This document shows positions 42,337 to 49,123 of a stretch of DNA of 49,123 bases, in pieces. A program made the position numbers and the translations under genes. Origin of the DNA: Ga0077527 sp021300125 (lineage in GTDB: Bacteria > Pseudomonadota > Gammaproteobacteria > Burkholderiales > SG8-41). The stretch spans positions 1-49,123 of the forward strand of contig JBKDUF010000064.1 of the NCBI GenBank assembly GCA_046339595.1. Reading direction: 5' to 3'. The notes beneath the pieces were generated by a model. The model was not told the DNA's origin and did not search any database. It saw nothing but the letters and a program-made list of their open reading frames with translations. Position 1 is the first letter of the stretch. Each line of letters begins with the position of its first letter.

Positions 42337-45300
42337 TTGAAGACGCTATCCCCCGAAATGCTCGAGCACCGCCGGCTCAACCAGCCGCGCCCGGAGTATC
42401 CGGAAGACCTGCCGGTGGTGGCAAAGCGCGGCGAAATCGCGGCCGCGATCCGTGATAACCCGGTGGTCATCGTCTGCGGCGAGACCGGCTCGGGCAAGAC
42501 CACGCAGCTGCCGAAGATCTGCCTCGAACTCGGCCGCGGCGTGCACGGCCTGATCGGCCACACCCAGCCGCGGCGCATTGCCGCGCGCACGGTCGCCACC
42601 CGCATTGCCCACGAACTGAAAAGCCCGCTGGGCCATGCCGTCGGCTACAAGGTGCGCTTTTCCGACAAGCTGTCGCAGAACACCTACATCAAGCTGATGA
42701 CCGACGGCATCCTGCTGGCCGAGACCCAGGGTGACCGCGACCTGCGCGCCTACGACACGCTGATCATCGACGAGGCGCATGAGCGCAGCCTGAACATCGA
42801 TTTCCTGCTCGGTTACCTGAAGCGGCTGATGCGGCGCCGCCCGGATCTGAAAATCATCGTCACATCGGCGACCATCGATGCCGAACGCTTCGCACGGCAC
42901 TTCGCCCCCGACGGGCGGCCCGCGCCGGTGATCGAGGTCTCGGGGCGCACCTTTCCGGTCGAGGTACGCTACCGGCCTCAGGAGGACGAGGAGCAGGACC
43001 TGGAGGATGCGATTGTCGACGCGGTGGCCGAACTCGCGCGTGAAAAGGCCGATGGCGACATCCTGGTGTTCCTGCCTGGCGAGCGTGAGATCCGCGACGC
43101 CGCCGAGGCGCTGCGCAAGCACCACCTCAAGGGGGTGCAAAACAAGGGGGCGGAAATCCTGCCGCTGTACGCGCGGCTGTCCTTCGAGGAGCAGGAGCGC
43201 ATTTTCAGGCCGCACGGCGCCAGGCGCATCGTGCTCTCGACCAATGTCGCGGAGACCTCGCTGACCGTGCCCGGCATCCGCTATGTTGTCGACACCGGGC
43301 TGGCGCGGGTCAACCGCTACAGCTACCGCAACAAGGTCGAGCAGCTGCAGGTCGAGAAGATTTCCCGTGCCTCGGCCAACCAGCGCGCCGGCCGCTGTGG
43401 CCGGGTTGCCGCCGGCGTCGCGATCCGGCTCTATGCCGAGGCCGATTACGAGGCCCGGCCGCAGTACACCGATCCCGAAATCCTGCGCTCCTCGCTGGCG
43501 CACGTGATCCTGCGCATGAAGGCGCTGAAGATCGGCGATGTCGAGGACTTCCCCTTCCTCGAGGCGCCGACGCCGCGCATGATCGCCGATGGTTACCAGC
43601 TGCTGGCCGAGCTCGGCGCGGTCGATGCGCAGAAACAGTTGACGCCGGTGGGCTGGCAGCTTGCCAAATTTCCGATCGACCCGCGCATCGCGCGCATGAT
43701 CATCGCCGCGAAACAGCAGAACTGCCTGCGCGAGGTGCTGGTCATCGCCGCCGCGCTGTCGGTGCAGGACCCGCGCGAACGGCCTTTCGAGAAGTCCGAG
43801 GCTGCAGACCGCGCCCATGCGAAATTCGCCGACGACCAGTCGGATTTCATGGCCTACCTGAAGCTGTGGGACTACTTCGACGAGTCCATCAGGCACAGGC
43901 AGTCCAACCGCAAGCTGGCGCAGCAGCTGGCGGAGGAATTCCTGTCCCAGCGGCGGCTGCGCGAATGGCGCGATATCCATGGCCAGCTCGCCGGGCTGGT
44001 CGGTGAGCTGGGCATGCACCCGAACGAGCAGCCGGCGAGCTTCGAACAAATCCACCGCGCGCTGCTGGCCGGCCTGCTCGGCAACATCGGCTTCAAGACC
44101 GAGGAGGGCGCGCATCTCAGTGGTGATTATCTTGGCGCACGCGGCATCAAGTTCAGCATCTTCCCGGGCTCGGGCCTGCGCAAAAGCAAGAACGCACATT
44201 CGCCCAAGTGGGTCATGGCCGGCGAACTGGTCGACACCGCGCGGCTGTATGCGCGCAGCGTGGCGAAGATCGAACCGGAGTGGATCGAGCCGCTGGCGAA
44301 GGATCTCGTCGAACGCCATTACTTCGATCCGCACTGGGAGCGCGAGCGCGCGATGGTGGTCGCGTTCGAACGCGTGACACTGTACGGCATCACCATCGTG
44401 CCCAAGCGCCGCGTGCACTACGGCGCGATCGACATCAAAGCCTCGCGCGAGATCTTCATCCGCCAGGCGCTGGTCGCCGGCGAGTTCAATACGCAGTCAA
44501 AATTTATTCAATATAATCAAAAACTTATAAAAGAAGTGCAGGCACTGGAGCACAAGGCGCGCAAGCGCGACGTGCTGGTCAGCGACGAGGCCATCTATGC
44601 CTTCTATGACGAGCGCATTCCGCAGCACATCGTCAACGGCGCGGGCTTCGAGCAATGGCGGCGCGAGGCCGAACAGCAGGATGCCGGCCATCTGCGGCTG
44701 ACGCGCGAGTACCTGATGCGCCATGCTGCCGAGGACATCACCGAAGCGCAGTTTCCGGATGCCATGCAGGCCGGCGAGATCGAACTCAAGCTGAAATACC
44801 GCTTCGATCCCGGCCATCCGCTCGACGGCATCACGGCGACGGTGCCGCTGGCGCTGCTCAACAAACTCGAGCCGGCCGATTTCGACTGGCTGGTGCCGGG
44901 CATGATCCGCGACAAGGTGGCCTTCGCCTTCAAGGCCTTGCCGAAGCACTGGCGCCGTCACCTGACGCCGCCGACGGAGCATGTCACGCGTTTCCTTGAA
45001 ACCGAGGGCGGCGCACAGGGGGCCTTTGCCGATGCGGTGGCGCGTTATGCCACGCGCGCGGCCGCTGCGCCGCTGGCAAAAGAGGAGGCCGCCGGCATCG
45101 ACTATCCGCCGCACCTGCGTTGCAACTACCGCGTGGTTGATGAATCCGGGCGTGAGCTGGCTTCGGGGCGCGACCTCGCGGCGCTGAAGGCCCAGCTCGG
45201 CGAGGCGGCGCAGCTCACCTTCAGCGCCGGCGCCAAGGACAGTGCCTCCGGCATCGAGCGCGAAGGCATCAGGACCTGGGATTTCGGTGACCTGCCGCCG

Positions 45301-46116
45301 ACCATCACCTTCAGCCGCGGCGGACGCAAGGTCACCGGCTATCCGGCGCTGGCGGACGAAGGCGACCGCGTGGCGATCCGGCTGTTTGACATCCAGGAAG
45401 CGGCGCAGGCCTCCATGCGCGCCGGCGTGGTGCGCCTGATGCGCCTCGCGCTGAAGGCGCAGATGAGCCAGCTCGAGAAGGGCCTCAAGGGTTTCGAGCA
45501 GGCCGCGCTGCAGCTGCGCGGCATCGCCGGCGCCGATGACCTGCGCGCCGACCTCATCGCCGCGATCTGTGACCGCGCTTTCATCGGCGATGACGAGTTG
45601 CCGCGGGGACTGAAAGCGTTCGAGGAGCAGGTCAAGCGCGCGCGCACCCGCCTGCCCGCGGTGAGCGAGGCGGCGCTGCGGCTGTTCACGGCGATCGCCG
45701 CCGAGCAGCACCAATTGTCACTGGCGCTGGGCGCGGCCAAGGGCAGCCTGTCGCGGCCGGCCAATGACATCCGCGCGCAAAACCAGCGACTGGTCTGCAA
45801 GGGATTTTTCAGCGCCACGCCCTGGCCGCAGCTTGCCCAGCTGCCGCGCTACCTGAAAGCCGCGCAGCTGCGGCTGCAGAAATATCCGTCCAACGTCGAG
45901 CGCGACGGCAAACATGCCGCCAGCATCGCCGAGCTGTGGGGCCGTTACGAAACGCGGCTGGACCAGCAGCGCAAGGCGGGGGAGGTCGATCCGCGCCTGC
46001 TCGAATTCCGCTGGCAGATCGAGGAACTGCGGGTGTCGCTCTACGCGCAGGAACTGAAGACGCCGTTTCCGGTGTCGTACAAGCGCCTCGACAAGTTGTG
46101 GACTGCGATGGGCTGA
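42337..46116 (+). CDS. hrpA: ATP-dependent RNA helicase HrpA
   Basis: A 1259-residue DEAH-box helicase. Walker A G-E-T-G-S-G-K-T is at 48-55 and the DEAH box at 145-148, followed by S-A-T (about 180), then helicase motifs V-I with Q-R-A-G-R-C-G-R. HA2/OB-fold and the long HrpA-specific C-terminus follow. E. coli HrpA helps rescue stalled ribosomes and processes fimbrial mRNA. The first 80 or so residues of E. coli HrpA are missing here; the frame is closed just upstream by TGA 42328-42330, so the start is TTG 42337 or ATG 42358. Residues 721-733 are encoded by a strikingly AT-rich stretch. The next gene begins 63 bases after its TGA stop. Confidence 0.95.
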   Translation: MKTLSPEMLEHRRLNQPRPEYPEDLPVVAKRGEIAAAIRDNPVVIVCGETGSGKTTQLPKICLELGRGVHGLIGHTQPRRIAARTVATRIAHELKSPLGHAVGYKVRFSDKLSQNTYIKLMTDGILLAETQGDRDLRAYDTLIIDEAHERSLNIDFLLGYLKRLMRRRPDLKIIVTSATIDAERFARHFAPDGRPAPVIEVSGRTFPVEVRYRPQEDEEQDLEDAIVDAVAELAREKADGDILVFLPGEREIRDAAEALRKHHLKGVQNKGAEILPLYARLSFEEQERIFRPHGARRIVLSTNVAETSLTVPGIRYVVDTGLARVNRYSYRNKVEQLQVEKISRASANQRAGRCGRVAAGVAIRLYAEADYEARPQYTDPEILRSSLAHVILRMKALKIGDVEDFPFLEAPTPRMIADGYQLLAELGAVDAQKQLTPVGWQLAKFPIDPRIARMIIAAKQQNCLREVLVIAAALSVQDPRERPFEKSEAADRAHAKFADDQSDFMAYLKLWDYFDESIRHRQSNRKLAQQLAEEFLSQRRLREWRDIHGQLAGLVGELGMHPNEQPASFEQIHRALLAGLLGNIGFKTEEGAHLSGDYLGARGIKFSIFPGSGLRKSKNAHSPKWVMAGELVDTARLYARSVAKIEPEWIEPLAKDLVERHYFDPHWERERAMVVAFERVTLYGITIVPKRRVHYGAIDIKASREIFIRQALVAGEFNTQSKFIQYNQKLIKEVQALEHKARKRDVLVSDEAIYAFYDERIPQHIVNGAGFEQWRREAEQQDAGHLRLTREYLMRHAAEDITEAQFPDAMQAGEIELKLKYRFDPGHPLDGITATVPLALLNKLEPADFDWLVPGMIRDKVAFAFKALPKHWRRHLTPPTEHVTRFLETEGGAQGAFADAVARYATRAAAAPLAKEEAAGIDYPPHLRCNYRVVDESGRELASGRDLAALKAQLGEAAQLTFSAGAKDSASGIEREGIRTWDFGDLPPTITFSRGGRKVTGYPALADEGDRVAIRLFDIQEAAQASMRAGVVRLMRLALKAQMSQLEKGLKGFEQAALQLRGIAGADDLRADLIAAICDRAFIGDDELPRGLKAFEEQVKRARTRLPAVSEAALRLFTAIAAEQHQLSLALGAAKGSLSRPANDIRAQNQRLVCKGFFSATPWPQLAQLPRYLKAAQLRLQKYPSNVERDGKHAASIAELWGRYETRLDQQRKAGEVDPRLLEFRWQIEELRVSLYAQELKTPFPVSYKRLDKLWTAMG
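44497..44535 (+). other. AT-rich island within hrpA
   Basis: Thirteen consecutive codons (TCA through GAA) contain only 5 G or C of 39 bases, in a gene whose codons otherwise end mostly in G or C. They encode S-K-F-I-Q-Y-N-Q-K-L-I-K-E. The reading frame is intact and the length matches E. coli HrpA at this point, so it is not an insertion of foreign coding DNA. It might hold an internal promoter or structural site. Confidence 0.7.
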
Positions 46117-46179
46117 TGCGCCACGGATTTGGTTACACTGCCCCGCGACCGATCACTGCAGCATCACCGACCCAGGGCC

Positions 46180-47421
46180 ATGGAACCAACCGGCAACGAC
46201 ACACCACTGCTGTTCACGCCGATCAACCTGCGCGGCATCGCCGCGCGCAACCGCATCGTCAGTTCGCCGATGTGCCAGTATGCCTCCGACGACGGCGCGC
46301 CCGGCGCCTGGCAACTGGTCAACTTCGGCCGCTTCGCGATGGGCGGCTGCGGCATCGTCTTCACCGAAGAGACCGCGGTGGATGCCCGCGGCCGCAAGAC
46401 CCATGAATGCGCCGGCATCTACCATGACCATCATGTGCCGCTCTACCGGCGCATCACCGACTTCATCCGCGAGCAGGGCGCGGTGCCGGCAATCCAGCTC
46501 GGCCACTGCGGACGCCGCGCCTCCCAGCACGGCCCGCTGAAAGACCGTGCGCCGCTGACCGAGGCCGATGCCAGCGGCAAACTGAGGCCCTGGCAGGGAC
46601 TTTCCGCCAGTGCGCTGCCGCCGACGCCTGGCGGCAACATCCCGAAGGCGATGGACCTTGATGACATCCGCGACTGTCTTGCGGCCTGGCGCGCCGCCGC
46701 GCAGCGCGCGCTCGATGCCGGTTACGAACTGTGCGAGATCCACGGCGCGCACGGCTACCTGATCCACCAGTTCCTGTCGCCGCTGTCCAACCTGCGCACT
46801 GATGGCTACGGCGGTGACCTGCAGGGCCGCATGCGCTTTGCCCTCGAAGTCGCGGAGACCGTGCGTGCGGTATGGCCCTCCGACCGGCCGCTGTGGTTCC
46901 GTGTCTCCGCGGTCGAAGGACCGGGTGGCGTCTGGGGCATCGAGGAGACGCTGGCGCTCGCCCGCGCATTGAAAGACCGCGGTGTGGATGCCATCGACTG
47001 CTCCTCCGGCGGTGTCGGCGGCGAGCAGGGCCTCGCGCCGGTGCCGCGCGTGCCCGGATTCCAGGCCGGTTATGCCAGCGAAATCCGCCGCGTCAGCGGA
47101 CTGCCGACCATCGCCGTGGGCATGATCCGTGAGCCGGCGCATGCCGAGGCGCTGCTGCGCGAAGGCCATGCCGATTTCATCGCGATGGCACGCGGCCTGA
47201 TGGACGATCCGAACTGGCCGCTGCATGCGGCGCGCGAGCTGGGCGTGGCTGATCCGCTGGCGCTGGTGCATCCGCGCGAGGCGCAGCGGCTGCGCCAGCT
47301 CGAGCAGCATGCGCGCGAATATCCCCAGGGCAGCGCAGTCGCGGTGCCCTACGGTGCCGAAGAGCAGGCGCCGTATTCCTGGGATACGGGCATCGCCGGC
47401 CGCGCGGCGCGACGGGCCTGA
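46180..47421 (+). CDS. Old Yellow Enzyme family oxidoreductase (YqjM/XenA-like)
   Basis: A 413-residue FMN TIM-barrel ene-reductase. The N-terminus L-F-T-P-I-N-L-R-G-I, then S-S-P-M-C-Q-Y (Cys32) is typical of the thermophilic-like OYE class that includes YqjM. The FMN and substrate histidines are in I-H-G-A-H-G-Y-L-I-H-Q-F-L-S-P (about 187-201), with N-L-R-T-D-G-Y-G-G after it. The phosphate site is near A-R-G-L-M-D-D-P-N-W-P. It reduces the C=C bonds of enones, maleimides or nitro compounds with NAD(P)H. ATG 46180 is chosen; an in-frame GTG lies at 46129. Its stop is 16 bases from the convergent hydrolase gene. Confidence 0.95.
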   Translation: MEPTGNDTPLLFTPINLRGIAARNRIVSSPMCQYASDDGAPGAWQLVNFGRFAMGGCGIVFTEETAVDARGRKTHECAGIYHDHHVPLYRRITDFIREQGAVPAIQLGHCGRRASQHGPLKDRAPLTEADASGKLRPWQGLSASALPPTPGGNIPKAMDLDDIRDCLAAWRAAAQRALDAGYELCEIHGAHGYLIHQFLSPLSNLRTDGYGGDLQGRMRFALEVAETVRAVWPSDRPLWFRVSAVEGPGGVWGIEETLALARALKDRGVDAIDCSSGGVGGEQGLAPVPRVPGFQAGYASEIRRVSGLPTIAVGMIREPAHAEALLREGHADFIAMARGLMDDPNWPLHAARELGVADPLALVHPREAQRLRQLEQHAREYPQGSAVAVPYGAEEQAPYSWDTGIAGRAARRA

Positions 47422-47437
47422 TTTTCAGTCGCGATGC

Positions 47438-48226
47438 TCAGCCGCCGCGGCGGCGGATGAATTCCAGCGTGACCTCGGCAGTCATGTCCGGTGCGGTGCC
47501 GGCGGCGTGATAGCCGTCGATGGGCAGGATCTGCAGCTCCGAGCCCGGAATCGTCTTCTGCCAGCCTTCGAAAATTTCACGGCCGCGGCGCGCGGTGTCG
47601 GTGCCGATGACCAGGGTCGGGGCCTTGATTTTCTTGATGTCCTCGCGGATGTCGATGGCGCCGACCCAGCGCATGTAGGCGTGCACCGTGGACAGCGCAG
47701 TGCGGCCCATCATGTCCGACCACCAGGCGATGCCTTCCTCGCTCATGCGGCTGCCCATGCGCTCACGCTGGGTGCGCAGGGCCCATGCACGCACGCTGGT
47801 GCGTTCCATTTCCTCGACCCATCCCGTGGCGTTGGGCGGCGTCACCGGCGTGCACGACACGGTCACCGTCTTCACCAGTTCCGGATATTGCGCCGCGAAC
47901 ACCAGCACGCTGATGCCGCCGCTCTTGCCGCCGACGATATGCACCGGTCCGCCCGCCACTTCGTTGACGATGCGCGCGAGGTCATCGACATAGCGCGTGG
48001 TGGTCAGCGGATAGTCCTTCGCCACCGGTGTCGACAGCCCGAAGCCGCGCTGGTCGATGCGCAGCATGCGGTAGCGGCGCGAGACATGCGGCACCCAGCC
48101 GCGCCAGGCCTCGGTGCATTCGGTGAAGCCGTGCACAAAGAGCACGGTCTCGGGCCGAGTCCAGCCGTCGGTATGGTCGTCGACGAGATAGTGCAGCCGG
48201 CAATCGGGCCGGTCGAGATAGGGCAT
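47438..48226 (-). CDS. Alpha/beta hydrolase
   Basis: A 262-residue hydrolase with the oxyanion motif H-G-F-T-E (32-36), R-I-D-Q-R-G-F-G (56-63), and the nucleophile elbow G-G-K-S-G-G with Ser102. The acid is likely Asp in I-G-T-D-T, and the base His in D-G-Y-H-A-A-G. The residue before the nucleophile is Lys, where His, Asp or Trp is more common, so the active site may be adapted to an acidic substrate. AAGGA with eight-base spacing supports ATG 48226. It is 11 bases downstream of the Bug gene on the same strand, so the pair is an operon: a binding protein plus a hydrolase for its ligand is plausible. Confidence 0.9.
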   Translation of the reverse strand: MPYLDRPDCRLHYLVDDHTDGWTRPETVLFVHGFTECTEAWRGWVPHVSRRYRMLRIDQRGFGLSTPVAKDYPLTTTRYVDDLARIVNEVAGGPVHIVGGKSGGISVLVFAAQYPELVKTVTVSCTPVTPPNATGWVEEMERTSVRAWALRTQRERMGSRMSEEGIAWWSDMMGRTALSTVHAYMRWVGAIDIREDIKKIKAPTLVIGTDTARRGREIFEGWQKTIPGSELQILPIDGYHAAGTAPDMTAEVTLEFIRRRGG

Positions 48227-48237
48227 GGGTGGCGTCC

Positions 48238-49123
48238 TTACTGTTTGATGCGGTTGTCCTTGATGATCTTCGCCCACTTCTTCAGGTCGGTGCGGATGAT
48301 CGTGTCGAACTCGGCCGGTGTGTTGCCGACCGCGGTGGCGCCCTCGGCAGCAAGCACCTGCGCGAATTCCGGTGCGCGCACGATGGCGACGATGTCGCGG
48401 TTCAGGCGGTCAATCACCGCCTTCGGCGTACCGGCCGGGGCGAGGATGCCGTTCCAGCCGCGGGCTTCGTAACCCGGCACTGTTTCGGAAATCGAGGGCA
48501 CATCCGGGAGGGCGGGGATGCGCGAGCGCGCGCCCACGCCCAGCGCGCGGATGCGGCCCGCCTTCACCTGCGGCACCACCGTGCCGGCGGAACCGATCAG
48601 GTAGAAGTCGATCTCGCCGGAGATCAGCGCGGTCAGCGCCTGCGGCGCACCCTTGTAGGCGACCTGGGTGAACTGGATGCCGGCCATGCTGCGCAGCAGT
48701 TCCGCGCCGAGCGAACCCATGCTGCCGGCGCCGACCGAGCCGTGGTTCAGCGCGCCGGGCTTCGCGCGCGCCAGGTCGAGCAGGTCCTTCACCGTTTTTG
48801 CCGGCGACTGGCTGGCCACGATCAGCACCGGCGACACCGCGCTGACCAGGGTGATCGGCGCGAAGGCGGTGGCGGTGTCAAAGGGCATGTCCGGAAACAG
48901 CGCCGGATTCACCGGATGCGAGGGAAACACCATCAGCAGGGTATGGCCGTCGGCTGCCGATTTCGCGACGATGGCGCTGCCCAGCACGCCGCTCGCGCCC
49001 GGGCGGTTGTCGATCACCACCTGCTGCCCGACCGCTTCCGCGAGCTTCGGCGCGAGGGTGCGGGAGACGAGATCCGTCCCGCCACCGGGCGGAAACGGCA
49101 CGATCCAGCGGATGGGCTTGACC
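48238..49123 (-). CDS. Bug/TctC-type solute-binding protein, N-terminus outside window
   Basis: About 295 residues of a tricarboxylate-family binding protein; the signal peptide lies beyond the right edge. The visible start has the early strand I-R-W-I-V-P-F-P-P-G-G-G-T-D-L-V-S-R, then V-V-I-D-N-R-P-G-A-S-G and A-D-G-H-T-L. Later come I-Q-F-T-Q-V-A-Y-K-G-A-P-Q-A and the conserved closing region with L-K-K-W-A-K-I-I. It is followed after 11 bases by a hydrolase gene. Ligand unknown. Confidence 0.94.
   Translation of the reverse strand, partial: VKPIRWIVPFPPGGGTDLVSRTLAPKLAEAVGQQVVIDNRPGASGVLGSAIVAKSAADGHTLLMVFPSHPVNPALFPDMPFDTATAFAPITLVSAVSPVLIVASQSPAKTVKDLLDLARAKPGALNHGSVGAGSMGSLGAELLRSMAGIQFTQVAYKGAPQALTALISGEIDFYLIGSAGTVVPQVKAGRIRALGVGARSRIPALPDVPSISETVPGYEARGWNGILAPAGTPKAVIDRLNRDIVAIVRAPEFAQVLAAEGATAVGNTPAEFDTIIRTDLKKWAKIIKDNRIKQ

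Noticed and set aside
42346..44418. Long open frame opposite hrpA (about 690 codons)
   Set aside because: HrpA motifs prove the plus strand; the reverse frame has no recognisable domain.
1..49123. Mobile elements, CRISPR arrays, tRNA or rRNA genes, replication origin
   Set aside because: No transposase or integrase motif, no regular direct-repeat array, no cloverleaf-like or rRNA sequence was seen on either strand by eye.

Overview
This 49.1 kb window is GC-rich and densely coding, with G or C at most third codon positions. It looks like the chromosome of a betaproteobacterium, probably of the order Burkholderiales. The evidence is three Bug/TctC-type solute-binding proteins encoded without TctAB membrane partners, a class III CoA-transferase, two RND efflux systems, a short GluQ, and an IF-1 gene beside a cold-shock gene. 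I see no rRNA, tRNA, insertion sequence, prophage or CRISPR array. Both ends cut a gene: a patatin-like protein on the left and a Bug protein on the right.

Layout. 1-6.8 kb: patatin fragment; CoA-transferase, SbtA-like bicarbonate transporter and SbtB-like PII protein in one tight operon; gluQ; glutathione-dependent formaldehyde dehydrogenase; selO. 6.9-10 kb: pabB, a thioredoxin, a large alpha/beta hydrolase. 10-16.7 kb: RND adaptor (broken by an in-frame TAA) and intact RND pump, convergent with a LysR regulator that is also broken by an in-frame TAA; then divergent pirin and flavodoxin genes. 16.8-21.2 kb: a Tat-signal methyltransferase, an MFS exporter with a C-terminal extra domain, a nitroreductase, a Bug protein. 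21.3-28.1 kb: a complete adaptor/pump/outer-membrane efflux operon, divergent from its TetR regulator across a palindrome of the AcrR-box type. 28.1-31.9 kb: infA, a cold-shock gene, a glutathione S-transferase, a lipoprotein hydrolase and a second Bug gene.

32-37.5 kb: a TrmB-type regulator with a palindrome touching its start codon, then a sulfatase, a divergent ComA (phosphosulfolactate synthase)-like protein, a DoxX protein and an aminotransferase, facing a TauE/SafE-type exporter. Each family has some link to organosulfur chemistry, and I see no described pathway that contains this set; it is the best candidate here for an undescribed system, but the link is inference from gene order. 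37.6-49.1 kb: histidine phosphatase, small alpha/beta hydrolase, lipoprotein aminopeptidase, a decayed secreted-protein gene, PEBP protein, HDOD protein, HrpA helicase, an Old Yellow Enzyme, an alpha/beta hydrolase and a truncated Bug gene.

Detoxification is a recurring theme: two efflux pumps, GST, FrmA, nitroreductase, flavodoxin, OYE and pirin. At least three genes are disrupted (RND adaptor, LysR, secreted protein). This means either local decay or assembly errors, and read-level checking should come first. All functions are assigned from recognisable motifs and family resemblance; no database search was run.
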